Assembly (NCBI GenBank): GCA_025769875.1
Contig: JAGFNK010000110.1
Coordinates: 62,001-126,000, forward strand
Reading direction: 5' to 3'
DNA from: Russula earlei
Taxonomy: Eukaryota; Basidiomycota; Agaricomycetes; Russulales; Russulaceae
DNA length: 64,000 nucleotides
The notes below the pieces were generated by a model. It did not search any database. It was given only the letters and a program-made list of their open reading frames with translations, and had not been told where the DNA came from. This document shows positions 34,721-46,904 of this stretch, piece after piece. A program made the position numbers and the translations under genes. The stretch's first letter is position 1, and each line of letters starts with the position of its first letter.

Positions 34721-35055
34721 ATGTTGTCGTCTCAACCCTCTGCCCCTGTTGTCCCCATCCTTGATGGTGCAAACTATGGTATTTGGTCGAAGGCTATGAA
34801 AGCCTACCTCATGTCCGTTGGACTGTGGGGTTATTGCAATGGCACTTTTGAATTGCCAGTCCTTCCTGGACTTCCGCAGGCGCCTCTTGCTGAAGAGATT
34901 GCTGCCCAGGCTGCCGCTGTCATAGCCCTGAGAGAATGGAACAAAGGAAATGACATGGCAGTTGGTCATATGGTCCTTAGATCGAGCATCGCGATCCAAC
35001 AAGATCTTATGTCTTTGGATAACGCTGAGACTATTTGGAATTGCCTAGATACCCT
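34721..35055 (+). pseudogene. Ty1/copia gag, truncated
   Basis: The frame starting MLSSQPSAPVVPILDGANYG shows the copia gag N-terminus with the W in GIWSKAMKAYL, then ALREWNKGNDMAVGHMVLR and ETIWNCLDTL. It then runs into foreign sequence starting TAGTGCTGTC at 35056. The remainder of gag, pol and the 3' LTR of this copy are absent from the window. Confidence 0.8.
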
Positions 35056-35180
35056 TAGTGCTGTCGCTGGCTCAGCTCAAAACCGTTTCGAGCTGAGCCG
35101 GAGCTGTATTTGAGCCGAGCCAAGCTGTTCAACGGCTCGTGGCTTCGAGTCGCTCAAAACAGTGCGAGCCGTTTCGAGCC
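35056..35180 (+). repeat. hAT-like element terminus
   Basis: Begins TAGTGCTGTC, a hAT-type end, and is rich in GAGCC/GGCTC words. Termini with the same first ten bases occur inverted at 49114-49123 and direct at 55514. No matching 8-bp duplication was found for it. Confidence 0.45.
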
Positions 35181-35379
35181 ATTTTGATTGCCAGATTTGG
35201 ATGTTTGAAGTGCCACATTTGGATATGGTTGCTCGATTTGGAGAGTCGTCTGCCACTCTGCTTCGCCAGATTTGGGTATGTAGCCCGATTTGGAGAGTCG
35301 TCTGCCAATCCCCACCACGCCTTGCTCTTGCAGGCTGCAAGCCTTCCTTCATCCTGCCAAGATCTGTTAATCATCTCCC

Positions 35380-35935
35380 CCACCCCAACCCTACTGGAGC
35401 TCTCAAAGCCGCCACTACCCAGCGTACCTCAAAGACTCATCAAAGACGAGCTCGTCGAGTTCCCGTCCGACCCCCAGACCCACCCCCTCCCTGCAGAACA
35501 AGGCAAAGATGACGAGATCCATGGCTACGAGACAGACACAGGTGTGCACATGTGCAAGCATAAGAGCACCATGGAACGCAAGACCAAGGCAGAGCGCTGC
35601 TGAGCTGGGTGCCGCCGTATCACCGCTTACTGGCTTGCGGATGGCTTTCGCATGAAGCTGCTTGCCAACTTTCTCAAGCACAAGCACAATGTCGTCCCTC
35701 ATTTGTTTGATGAGGCTCTCTATGTCGTACATTCCTTGCTGACCCCTTGTCCTTCAACCTTTCCCCCTTGCACAGTGCACGCAGGGCTGACCACCTCTCC
35801 CAGATGTATCACCTCCCGCTGCTTCCTGGTTACGGCCCCATGGCTAAAGTGCGCTCCCTGGTGCCTGCTCCGTTGCACACGCACCATTTGTCGTACACGT
35901 CTCAGGCTGAAGAAGATGGCTGATGCAGCAAGGGC
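35380..35935 (+). pseudogene. RMD1: RMD1-like (DUF155) gene fragment
   Basis: RMD1/Sif2 family proteins carry a DUF155 domain and act in meiosis or at mitochondria. Here a proline-rich N-terminal piece with KDDEIHGYETDTGVHMCKHK is followed, across a frame break at about 35600, by RRITAYWLADGFRMKLLANF and LKHKHNVVPHLFDEALYV. An intron (about 35726-35809, GTACAT...CTCCCAG) joins MYHLPLLPGYGP in phase 0. The rest of the domain and the C-terminus are absent. Intron retention shows it came from genomic DNA, not from a spliced RNA. Confidence 0.65.
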
Positions 35936-36039
35936 CATGGTCTCAACAACGACGGAGAAACATCCATGCCACAGAATAGTGGGGTGATGGCTCCACCCAA
36001 TTTCACGAATGCAGTTTTGACAGAAGGACCAGCAAACTA

Positions 36040-36325
36040 CGTTCTTACGATGCCTAATGGTTTGGACAGCTATGTCGATCAATTGAATCAGATCCTGCAT
36101 TACCTTGGAACACCTAGGGTATGTTGTCTTAAAAACTCGATGCGCGCCGATGTTACCTGTGCTAAAACTGATTGCCCGAACCAACAGGCACAAGGTTACA
36201 TCCACTTGCTCCCCATCAGGCCACGTGTGGCATTTGCGCAAATGTTTCCGCATGCGAACCCACTCGCCCTCGATCTTCTCACCAAGATGCTCAACTTTGA
36301 TCCTGCAAAACGCATCACATGTGAA
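36040..36325 (+). pseudogene. SLT2: MAP kinase fragment (SLT2/MPK1 type), C-lobe
   Basis: Two short kinase C-lobe pieces: YVDQLNQILHYLGTP and, after a probable remnant intron (36120-36189), AQGYIHLLPIRPRVAFAQMF followed by PHANPLALDLLTKMLNFDPA-KRITCE. Both match the cell-wall-integrity MAP kinase family closely. The few residues normally between them (S-EDTL-R) are missing, and the catalytic N-lobe and active site are absent, so it is only a fragment. It lies directly between the RMD1 fragment and a retroelement gag, on the same strand. Confidence 0.75.
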
Positions 36326-36329
36326 TGCC

Positions 36330-37697
36330 CGCAGTCGCAGCCACGCCAGTCGCACTCCCGGCATCGACCCCCCATCCGTCTACATCGCGCGCCACACTCC
36401 GTCAGCATGCCGAATCAGTTAGAATGCCTCAAGCTCAAGTGGGATCTGGAGGACGTTATCGCCTCCTCGTCAAGACTCCGCATGCACAACCGAGAGGACA
36501 TAGACGAATACTACCAGAGCTTCAGGGCAATCTGCGGTCCCCTTGTCCATGCGCGTCACCTGTCCTACGAAGATTGCGACAAGTCATTCTGGCTCGGACT
36601 CCACCCGGACGACCGCCAGATGGTCTCCCAATGTCCCGGCCCCTGGCGCACGAACGAAAAGCAGAGGCACTTTGTCGATTTCCGAGAAGTATTCGACACA
36701 CTAGTCAAGATATTCTCTCAGCGTCCCTGTGACATTCAGTGGGAATGCCAACTCTGCTCTGCAGACGAAGATGAAGATGACTACACATACCCTGTGCCCA
36801 TGCCCACTCCAGCCTCCTGTCCCTACATCGTGCACCATCGCCTCCGCCTCGCCTGCCTTGCCCATCGTCCCTGCGGTTCCCACCTCGTCCGCCATTCCCG
36901 TCACTTCGTTCACCGCCACCATCTTTGACTCGCCAGCTGTCATCACTTCGGCCCCACCTGCCTCTGCCGTCCCAGCATTGCCCGCATCCGCCATCGTCGT
37001 CACCTCGTCTGCCACCCCCGCCTTTGTCTCATCCGCTCCCACGCCCTCAGTCGTCTCGTCGCCCTCGGTCTCGTCAGTCGCCTTGTCCGCCGCCACAGTA
37101 GCCTCAGTCATGCCAGCCACTGACTTCGCATCAGCCTCCGTCTCAGCCTCGTCCGTCAGCGTTCCAGCACCGCCCGCCTCGGTCGTCTCGCCATCGGTCC
37201 CAGTCTCAGTTCTGCCAGCCACCTCCGTCGCCTCTGCTGCTCCCGTCTCACTAGCCGTTGCCGCCGCGCCCTCGTCAGCCACAGCCTCTGTTGGCCCTAC
37301 AGCTCTAGACTTGCGCCCTGCCACCGACGTAGCCTCAGCCTTGCCCACCGACTCAGCGCCGCCCGCCGCCCACTGCCTCAGGCCCAGCTCAGGCAGCCGC
37401 CACCACGCCCTTAGCCTCGTCCGTCGCCTCGTCCGCCACCGTTCCGGGACTAGTCCCAGCCATTGCTCCATCCCCGCCGTCCTTCACCACGCCCCCCATC
37501 ATTGCATCCGCTCCGTCCGTCTTCGCCGTCACACCAGTTCTGTCCGCCGCCGCCTCCTTGGTCTCACCCTCAGTCTTCGTCTCAGCGCCCGCCGCATCAG
37601 TCTCAGTTTCGCACGACACCAGCACCGCTGCACCATCGCAACCCCTTGCCACCAGCACCACCCCAGAAGACCAAAAAGGCCCCGGCCACGAACTTAG
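36330..37697 (+). CDS. gag-like protein of retroelement D
   Basis: The frame at 36330-36928 contains a gag core recalling basidiomycete LTR elements: REDIDEYYQSFRAICGPL, then DCDKSFWLGLHPDDRQM, the FW.G.HP.DR motif of this gag group. A second frame (36729-37697, 322 codons) takes over with a long mucin-like repeat of A, S, V and P (for example SASVSASSVSVPAPPASVVS) without stops. A frame change near 36800 or a short intron would join them. No zinc knuckle, protease or RT was seen. Confidence 0.5.
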
Positions 37698-38486
37698 CCA
37701 CGACACGCCACAACAGGAGCAGAAGCCGCCCCCACGCCGCCGCCGTCATAGGAGAAGCAGCCGCCCACGCCCCCACCAGCTGCACACCACGCGCCGCATC
37801 CCACATCGCCTCCCCATCCGTTTGCGCGCTCTCGCCCATGTCTGCTGCCAACACCTGCAGTGGAGACGACCCCGCCACCGCCGCCGCAAGACGACAACAC
37901 GAACAACGCGCAAGTCATACCCACACCTTTCCACGATGCCATCACCTACGCCCTTGACTTCTCGCCACCTCGTTGCCTCAAACTGACCACGCCTCAGCCT
38001 CCGCCACAACAACACCAACAGGATCAACAACAACAACAATGGCTGCGGTCGATGTTTGGCAACACCACGAGGCACGACGACACATTCGAACACGCCGCAA
38101 CATGCCCTGCCACCTTCCGTGTCGCCTCCAGCCCTCCTTCTTGAGTCCTCGTCACCTGCGTCTCTATCTACAAACTCACGCTCGCTGCCTACACCCCCAC
38201 TCCTCGTCCACGCCCACTGCCACCACCTGCAATGGAGACGACCATGCCGCCACCGCCACAAGACAACACCACCGCCATGCAGCCGCCATCTTGTCACTGT
38301 CATCCTCGTCTCCATCGCCTCTGTTTCCCATCGCCCTTGCCTCTTCCGTCGTCACCATTGCCGATCGCCGCCTTTGCATCTTCACAAGCAGCTGCGACCG
38401 CTGCCTCAATTCAGATGTGAAAGGCTCAAAACACTCGCATTCAGACGCTTGACTGAGGACGGTCAAAGTTTCAAGCCCCCGGGAGG

Positions 38487-39152
38487 TGTAAGGAGGATTC
38501 TGGCTGGCCTCGAAATCATGTGTGAAAACGTGACACGACACGACATGAGACTGACACCTCAGCTCCCTTTCATCCCTTGCCACCTCCCTCTCGTTCCAGG
38601 CCGTCCACTGACCGCACACCACAAGCCATCTCGCGTGCTGACAAGACCTCGATTGCATCGCCCAGCCCTCGCCACCAACCATGTGCGCACGTACGCCTCG
38701 GCACACTAGACGCGTTCGCGTCTCAAGCCTTTCACGACCTGCCTCGACCGCCTCGACCAGTCTGGATTCTCTTTCATGTCATGCATTTCATCTCTAGTAC
38801 CTTCTCTCCTGTATATAAACTGTTTAGCTACTCAGTTCAAAGAGATTCCTTTTGTCTGCTCTTCCCTCTGACTGCCTCAAGAAGTTGTCACTACATTTGT
38901 GTCCATGTTGTGCGTCCCAGCTGGGACTGCTCTCCTCTCCTCTCCTCTCCTCTCCCTGTTCTATCCACTCGGACCAGTCAGCATCACGATCTCACTCGTG
39001 CGTCCCCGGACTTGCTACACTGCCATCCTTTCAAGCTCACCCCTCAACACTACAAAGCCAACACCACTGCAGCCTCAGCAACGCAATGACAACATTGACA
39101 ACAGCAACATCTGGCCATACCACAATGCACAACGACGCAGCAAAGCACTACA
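38487..39152 (+). repeat. LTR of retroelement D copy 1
   Basis: Starts TGTAAGG after the purine tract; the TGTA/TACA ends support 38487-39152, but the right border is provisional. It has a TATATAAACTG motif near 38813 and a CTCCT microsatellite (about 38931-38960). Confidence 0.6.
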
Positions 39153-39908
39153 TTCCGCAGGATCACACACAAGTACATTGAGTCATCAAACTTACAAACT
39201 ATGAAGAAAGGTGCGTAAATCTTCAACCGGCTGTCCTTGCTCTTTTCCCACCAGCTCAGTGAGTTCCTCTTCCATGTCAAAGCCCTTTGTGAAACTTATG
39301 CCTCTGCCTTGCTTTGTTGAAAACTTCAAAAGTTGAAGGGCCTCTATAAGGCCAGGGCTAAGTGAGTTCCTTCTAGCAGTGATAGTTTCTTTACCGGATG
39401 AAAATACTCTTTCAGAAGGAACTGAGGAGGCCTGGATTGGAAGTATATCCATTGCTAGTTTGGATAGTGTAGGGAATTGATGTTGATTTTCCTACAACTG
39501 TTTAAGTGTGATCCCTAAGATATAAAAAAAGGCTTACCATCCAGAAAGTAATACTATCAGCATTTCCTCTGGATGAAACACCAAGATACCTATCTACTTC
39601 AGTAGATAAGTCTTGTGTCTCAGTGTCTTCCTGATCTTCAAGTCCAAGCAGTTCAAGGGCTCTTAGATGTCTTTCTGGCAATCTAGTAGCTTGAAATTGA
39701 GGTTGTTCACTTTGCTCTGGATGTACATAATAATCCTCAAGCTAAAGTGCTTGATCATAAACAAAAATAATGTGAAAAAAGTAAAATAAAAAACTTACAG
39801 CTTCAAGAAGAGTCAATCTTGCTGTCTCTGTAGCCAAAGATCCTTGCTTTCTAAACCACTGTAACTTGAATCTTGGGTTTAGAACTAAAAAAGAATTAGA
39901 AAAGCTTA

Positions 39909-42900
39909 CTGTAGGGGGTCAGGTAGTTGGCCACCCTGACTAGTTGGCCACAGGGGACTTTCTGAACTTTCTAGAGTATTAATGCCTGTGTAGTTGATTT
40001 GGGCAGTAAGAACTATGTCCAGTGTTGCCTCAAACAAAAGTTCTTACACTGGCAGTGATTGCTTGATGAGTTAGAGGCATCTGATTGCTGCTGAGTCGGC
40101 AATATGACCAATTTGGGAAGGTCACCGAAAGGCCGAACGTGGTGGCCATACCATAAGTGATTCATTTCGGACGCAAATCCTTCAAAACTTCGTGTTTCGT
40201 GTTTCGTTTCCCTATCTGCTCTTTCTCAGCCATAATTTCTACTGTGATTTCACTTTTCTGGCCCATGTTACTCAATTCATTTCTACAACATTTCCCATTT
40301 CACATTTCAGACAGGCTGCATTCAGCAACACCCACTGGGCTCAGATGACAATGTGCATCCAGCACCACCAGGACTTGACATCAGACTGACCTGACCTCTC
40401 ACTCATAGCCTTCAGAATATTTTAAATGAATTTATTTACACCTCAATGTGCTCGGTGACACTTGTACATGCCATATCAGCATGTCATCCTTTGGAAATTG
40501 CTGTGTGACCAGGAGGCAAAAGTCCACCTCTGTTTGAGACAGTAGCTATTGGGCATTAAATACTACAAACTACGGGGATGCTACTCCTCCAACTAAGGGT
40601 CCATGAGCGCGGGATGGCACGGTTTGGATGAGGGGCGAGGGGGGCAGCGAGCCCTCAGTTTGGATGTTGGAGGACACATCATCAGGGTCCGTGCATAGGC
40701 GCATGGTGGGGCGAGGACAATGGTCCGTAGACAATGATGGAGGGGTGAGAGCAGGATGAAGGGGAGTTGACAATGGGCAAGAGCAATATGATGAAGGGAT
40801 AGGGAGTGTAGGGAGCCAACCCGGGGCACGCCGAGTTCATACGACTTGATCCAAGGGTGGGTATCAACAGAGAGGAGTGGGTTGCAAAGAGGGGTCCTAT
40901 TCTGAACTCTTCCTACTACAGAGTAGCTAGGGTGTTTTTATATACAGGAGAGAGGTACTAAAGATGAAAGGCATGAAAGAGAATCGAGACTGGTTGAGAC
41001 AGTCGAGGCGGTCGTGAAAGGCTTGAGACACAAGCGCGTCGCGTGAGGCGGGGCGTGGCGTGTGTGTGTGGTCGGTGGCGAATGGCCTGGGCGATGCGAT
41101 CAAGGTCTTGATGTCGTACGCGGTGTGGCTTGTGGTGTGCGGTCGGTGGACGGCCTGGAACGAGAGGGAGGTGGCAAAGGATAGGAGGAGGCATCACGTC
41201 GTATTGCGTTTCCACACATGATTCCGTGGCCAGCCATATGGCTACCCTACACTCCTGGGGGCTTGAAACTTTGACCATCCTCGGTCAAGCGTCTGAATGC
41301 GAGTGTTTTGAGCCTTTCGCATCTGAATTGAGGTGGCGGTCGCGGCTGCTTGTGGAAGATGCGGGGGCGGCGATTGGCGATTGGCGATGGCGACGACGGA
41401 AGAGGCGAAGGCGATGGGAGATGGAGGCGATGGAGACGAGGATGGCGGTGATGAGATGGCAGCTGCGTGGCAGTGGTGTTGTCTTGTGGCGGCGGTGGCA
41501 TGGTCGTCTCCATTGCAGGCGGCAGCAGCGGGCATGGACAAGGAGCGGAGGTGTAGGCGGCGAGCATGAGTTCGTAGACAGAGGCGTAGGTGGCGAGGAC
41601 TCGAGAAGGAGGATATGTGGGGCGGCTTGCACGAGGGTGGCATTTGTTGTCTTGCGGTGGCAGTGGCGGGGTCGTCTCCATTGGCAGCAGACATGGGCAA
41701 GAGCGCACGAACAGATGGGGAGGCAATGTGGGAGGCGGGGTGCGGTGTGCTGTTGGCGTCGGTGGCTGCCTCTCCTGTGGCGGCGGTGTGGTGGCGGCTG
41801 CTGCTCCTTTTGTGGCGCGTCGTGGCTAAGTTCGTGGCCAAGGCCTTCTTGGTCTTCTGGGGTGGTGCTGGTGGCGAGAGGTTGCGACGGTGCGGCGGTG
41901 CTGGGTCGCGCGAAACTGAGACTGATGCGGCGGGCGCTGAGACGAAGACTGAGGGTGAGACCAAGGAGGCAGTGATGGACGGAACTGGTGCGGCGACAAA
42001 GACGGATGGAGCGGAGGCGATAATGGAGGGCACGGCAACGGGAAGGGAGACGGCAGTGGGCGACGCAGGGGTGACGGCAGACGGTGGGGACAGAGCGGTG
42101 GCTGGGACTAGGCCCGGAACGGCGGCGGATGAGGCGACGGACGAGGCTGAGGGCATGGTGGTGGTGGCTGAGACTGAGACGACTGGGGCTGAGGGCATGG
42201 CAGAGATGGCAGCGGCTGGCAATACTGGCAATACGGCTCACTGGGCTGAAGTGACGAGTGCGGGCGAGGCTAAGACGGAGGCTGATGCGAAGTCAGTGGC
42301 TGGCACTGACTGAGGCTACTGTGGCGGCAGACGAGACTGAGCTGGAGACGGGAGACGTAGAGGCAACAGCTGGCAATGCTGGTGCTATGGCGGATGAGGG
42401 CGCGGCGGCTAACGAGACGAAGACGGGGTTGGCAGTGAACGGAACTGGTACGATGGCAGATACTGAGGCTGGGGCTGGGGCCACTGGGGCGGACGGAGCA
42501 GCGACTGGAGGTGGGCAAGACTGAGGTGGCGGCAATAGCAAAGGCGGGTGATGTGGTGAGATTGAGACCCAGGCAGGACGGCAGAGACGTCGAAATCCTA
42601 GACGTGTAAAACCATCAGATACCACAAATACTTGAAATATTGTAAGACTACTTACATATTGATATGCTCCCAAAGTTTGAAGCAAATCGATGCACTAGAA
42701 CATTCAGAAAAAAAGAATTTAGCATTCTGGAGTAGGGGGTAGGAGTCAACAGCAAGGATTCCCACAGGTGGCCAAGATCGTCGATTTTCTCTGTTTGGCA
42801 GTCACCTCGCAAAAATATTCATAGCATGACAACAATGCACTCTAAAATTATGGCTGTCTTATAGCATCATCCTAAGATATTTGTCCACCCTTCTAATCCC

Positions 42901-42979
42901 TCAAAACATTCAAAATATGTTCTCAGCTCCCATAAGGCATTGCATTGGTTTAGGTGGCCAACTACCCGACCTGATACAG
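39909..42979. mobile_element. TA-flanked TIR element carrying retroelement D copy 2
   Basis: Ends are inverted repeats of about 27 bp, CTGTAGGGGGTCAGGTAGTT at the left and the near-complement (...AACTACCCGACCTGATACAG) at the right, flanked by TA (39907-39908 and 42980-42981). TA duplication with such ends suggests a Tc1/mariner or pogo-type element. No transposase was seen; about 2 kb of the interior is an inserted retroelement. Removing 39909-42979 and one TA restores the hAT intron. Confidence 0.8.
40570..42600 (-). mobile_element. LTR retroelement D, copy 2 (inverted)
   Basis: Reverse-complement relative of 36.9-38.8 kb. It has the A/S/V/P-rich coding-like part (42.5-41.3 kb, for example ATDFASASV and SPSVFVSAPAASVSVS), the same purine-tract junction (CAAGCCCCCAGGAG then TGTAGGG at 41251), and an LTR running left with TATATAAACACC near 40930. 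The gag core is missing. The far LTR border (about 40570) is provisional. Confidence 0.65.
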
Positions 42980-45679
42980 TATATTAAAATAAGGTTACTG
43001 ACTGATAGATAATGTATAAGCTGGAACATTGGCAATTTCCTGTTGATATTCCTCTAGCTTGTCTATACCATCTTCAATGATATAATCAACCTCTTCATGT
43101 TCATTTTGATGCTGTTTAAGTTTTGAAATAAGGCCTTCAAATGCAGGAAGGGTACCATAGAGTGTAGGACATTTTTCAGCAGATAAGAGTTGCTGATATG
43201 AATGAGGCAGCTAAAAAGAGATATTATATATTATATCTAAATTAAAGTCTAAAATATACATACCTCAAGTATTTCCTTCATTCTAGACAATTTATCCCAA
43301 TCAGCACTTTGAAGCTGATTATTTGAGTCATTTTCACTCAAATATTGGTTAATAGCCTAAGTGGTAAACTGTTAGTATATCTATTCAATAAAATGCATGG
43401 CTTACATCTTTGAGCTTTAAGGCTCTTTCAATCATCAAAAAAGTTGATGACCACCTTGAGTCAACATCACAAATCAATTGAAGAGATGATAAGCTCAAGG
43501 CTTCTAAAATTTGAGCAAAGTGATGATGTCACAAGGAGGAGGCACGAATCTATAATAATTTTTAGCTGTATTCTTACATATTACCTAAACACTCACACTT
43601 TGAATTACACCACGTAGTTTTTTGAGAGAATCTTCATCAGAGATCAATCCACATATTGTTTAACATGGCTTTACAAGCCAAATTAACAATATGAGGAAAA
43701 CAACTATAAAAAAATAAAGTTAGATTGAGATAAAAGTAAACACCTTGCATACCATATGCGCTGCTTAGAGCCAGAAAAGCTGATCCCACGTGATATTAAA
43801 GACCTTTGTAGAATTGATACAAATGCATCATTATTGGATGCATTGTCCATGGTAATCCATCCAATCTATTAAATAAATAAGTTTTACCTTAAATTTAAAA
43901 AAAAAAAAACATACCTTGCTAGCAAGTTTAAGGTGATCTAAAATGAAGAGAAATACTTCTGCCAAGTGCTCTCCAGTATGAGAACCAGGAATATGCACAA
44001 AACCAATAAGATTTGTGCGAAGGTTAACTTTTTGCTGTATCTTCTCCAGCCAGTGTGCAGTAACAGCCATAAAAGGCTTCTGATCAAAATCTGTCCAAAG
44101 ATCCATGGTAAAAGAAATCTTTCCCATAGATTTGTTCTAAAAAGAAATTAGTCATATATAAGCAATAAATTAATAAACTTACTAGCATATCATCTGACAA
44201 ATGTTTTGCTTGTTCCTGCTGAAGCTCTAAAATGTGCTTTCTTATTGTGGTTCTATGAGGTATATCTTGGTCTTGAAGATTACCCCTCAGTAAAAGAAGG
44301 AGACTTCTAAACTCCTTAGCCTCCACAATACTGATTGGCTACAAACAATAATAATCAATAAGATAAAAATAAAATAATAAGCATGAAACACACCTGATCA
44401 GTAGCAATGATCATCTCTGCAATAGCATTAATAAAGAGATCCTGAGTAAAGTTTGGCCTTTGCTGAGTTGAAGACACAATATTTGTGCCTTGAAAGGCTG
44501 CAATTGCCTCTAAAGCATCCTTGGCCCTAACTGTAAGCTGAAGCTTCTCACACTCAGAAATCCAGTCCTTTATGTGATATGTATACAGATGCTTCCGTAG
44601 GGTGCCTGTTGCAGTTGATTTACCATATCCTCGAACTGTATGTGTACCATTACTTTGATCAAAAGATCTAGCAACTATTGATTCCATTGAAAAATACAAG
44701 AAATTTTGATCACTTACAAGCAGAATGAACATCGTCTTTTGTCACCATCAGCCTTAAAGAAAGCAAAGGTATCAGCAGCAATATTAGTTTTTCTGCTGCT
44801 TGCTGGCCCAGTTCGAATTTCTGCCTGCTGCTGTCTATGGCCAGATGGTACAGTAACATCCTCAGTCCCAGCATCTTCAGCATCTGAGGAGATGGAGGAT
44901 GTGCTGAGGTTGAAGTCTTCATCATCCACAGCAGCGTGTGAAAGAATATTCTGTCCAAAGTCGAAATTAGTTTTTGTTGATTATATAATCAAATATACAT
45001 GCAGGTGTTCCAGCCGAAAATTGAGATCCATGAGCTGTAGAAGGTCCAGAACTGATGAAAGGATCATTGAGACCAGATCCCTGAGCCTGATTGAGCTGTA
45101 ATGTACTGCCACTAGCTGTAGTCACAATAGGGTCAAATGTAACACGATGAGGATGTCGTCTTGGAGTTGACAAGGCCGATGCTGCTGTTGTTGTGGCCTG
45201 CAGTTGGTGTGACTAATGATTATTACCAGAAATGTTAGTGCTGGTAACACCACACAGTTTTGAAAGCCACATACGTTGAACAGAAAATGTTGTTTGGAGT
45301 ATACCACCAGGAAGATGAACATCTTCTGTTGCCTGATCCTGACCTGTTGCACGAGCCCGCTTTGTTGACCTCCTCCTAGGTGATGGTGTCACAGGGTTCC
45401 ATCTCTTTCCCCTAGCCATTCTATAAGCAATTCTGAGAGTGAAGATGTTGCCAAGATGCCAAAGGAGCACTGAGGAGTGTCGATGATGGCCTGCAAGATA
45501 AGAGTTGTGCATTACTCAACTTGCATGCAGCAGCTTGCAAAGGGCTTACACCTCTCCAGTCATGGGCATTGACCATTGCCTGCTGCCTCCAATTTCTCTC
45601 CTCCTCCTCCCATGTCAAGTCCTTGTCACTTGCTCACTCCATTCCTCCATTCCCCTCCTCATCCAGGTTCCCCACCTCT

Positions 45680-46799
45680 TGGCCAAGTACTGTGACAATT
45701 GACATCGGAAACGTGATGCCGCGCCATGAGATTCTCCCTGAAACAAAACCCCCACCGAATGCTTGTCCCTCTTAGCCTGGAGGTGCTCATCACGCACACC
45801 AAAGAGCTTGGCCAGATCCTCACGGCTGTGCACCAGACATCTACCAACGTCGGCCGGATGGCGTCCATCCCAACCGTGATCATGATCACGCAGCTTGCGC
45901 TCAAGCACTGGTAGAACAAGAACCTCCACCAGTGCGTCAGTTGTCTTTGTCGGCTCCCTGCTCAAGGACGCCTCACCCGACACTGAACATGCCCTGGTCC
46001 ACCTTGCCAAGAAGCCCCAGAAGGACAACGTTGCACTCAACATTGCTGCCTTTGGTGACAGGCATCGAGGACACCAGCGAGGGTGGCCACAGCATCCTCC
46101 ATGCCTTTGTCGAGACCACCTCTTCCGACAACTCGTAATGTCCCCCCCTTAAATTTCTGTAGCCTGCTTATGAATCCAGACCACTTGTGTTTTCTCAGTC
46201 ACTCGTCCTCCAGACATTACCTCACCATCCCTCCTGTCTCACACCTCTCCTCCATCATCTTCAACTCCCCGATCCTGGCCGGCGACTGCGGCATCCCAGA
46301 CAAGCTTGTCGCTGTTCCTGGCTGTGTGGGCGGCGCTGCCAGCACCGGTGGCGTGTCACATTTTTTGTCTGGCATTGACCCCAGCCTCGACCCCGAGTTG
46401 GCCATGGTACATCCTCCGTCCTCCGACAATGAAACTCAGCATACAAACCAAAAACAAAACAAAACAAAAAAACAGGTTCTGCAGATGTCCATGGAAGAGG
46501 CCGCACGGCAGGTGGCTGCCAACGCCCCGCCCCAACCGCCACTGGGTGCAGCTGCGCCAGCAGCAGCTGGTCCAGACAGTGCACCCACGCAATCTTCTCA
46601 CCCGGTGGCTGCCACTGATGAAGGTGAAGAGGCGGATTTGCAGACGCTCACACTCTCCAAAAGGTCGCACCATGCCTGACATTGAGATGACCGAGGAACA
46701 TGAGAGGGAAGAGGATCTGATGGAGGAAGAGATGATTATGCAGGCCATCATGATGAGCGTGCACCCCGAGGTGGAATTGGACGTGCAGGGCATGTGAAA
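45680..46799 (+). pseudogene. RPN10: RPN10 (26S proteasome ubiquitin receptor) gene copy, degenerate
   Basis: RPN10 is the 19S-particle ubiquitin receptor with a VWA domain and C-terminal UIMs. VWA remains: TVTIDIGNVM near 45688, then LSLEVLITHTKELGQILTAV, NVGRMASIPTVIMITQLALK, and, after a TAG and frame shift at about 45913, VVFVGSLLKDASPD with LAKKPQKDNVALNIAAFGD. The C-terminal half has GIDPSLDPELAM (start of a UIM, broken after AM), QMSMEEAARQ, EMTEEHEREEDL and a stop at 46797-46799. Intron remnants keep donor-like sites, so the copy derives from genomic DNA. Several frame breaks exclude a functional product. Confidence 0.85.
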
Positions 46800-46904
46800 G
46801 GTCAGTCAGATGATTGTGCACCACCTCACAAGCAGCGCGCTCATCGGGCATCCAGGTTTTGACCATCAATGTAAATTTGATGGTCATGAATTTGACAAGT
46901 GCGC

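Larger units (their letters stand above)
36330..39152 (+). mobile_element. LTR retroelement D, copy 1 (gag, low-complexity region, 3' LTR)
   Basis: A gag-like frame is followed by about 1.5 kb of A/S/P/V- then P/H/R-rich coding-like sequence, a purine tract (CCCCCGGGAGG at about 38476-38486) and a 3' LTR beginning TGTAAGG at 38487 and probably ending CACTACA at 39152. An inverted, partly matching copy lies at about 40570-42600. No pol domain and no 5' LTR are visible, so this is a non-autonomous or internally deleted element. Confidence 0.7.
39193..45420 (-). pseudogene. hAT transposase gene, interrupted by a 3.07-kb insertion
   Basis: Intron-rich hAT transposase on the minus strand. From the start: MARGKRWNPVTPSPRRRSTK (45361-45420), a BED-type finger near 44720-44760 (FFKADGDKRRCSFC, then the GYGKSTATGTLRKHLYTYH helix with paired H), the helical region LRGNLQDQDIPHRTTIRKHI, the catalytic block KISFTMDLWTDFDQKPFMAV, and WITMDNASNNDAFVSIL. 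Past the insertion come LNPRFKLQWFRKQGSLATET (about 39800-39890) and the C-terminal dimerisation domain ASSVPSERVFSSGKETITAR (about 39360-39430), ending at 39193. The insertion (39909-42979) lies in an intron between the middle and C-terminal parts. Remaining exons look largely open. The element's own terminal repeats could not be fixed. Confidence 0.8.

Noticed and set aside
36701..37471. 256-codon minus-strand frame rich in E, A, T and G
   Set aside because: Complement of the repetitive A/S/V/P coding stretch of retroelement D.
45421..46043. Minus-strand frames over the RPN10 copy
   Set aside because: The plus strand carries recognisable VWA and UIM motifs; the opposite frames have none.
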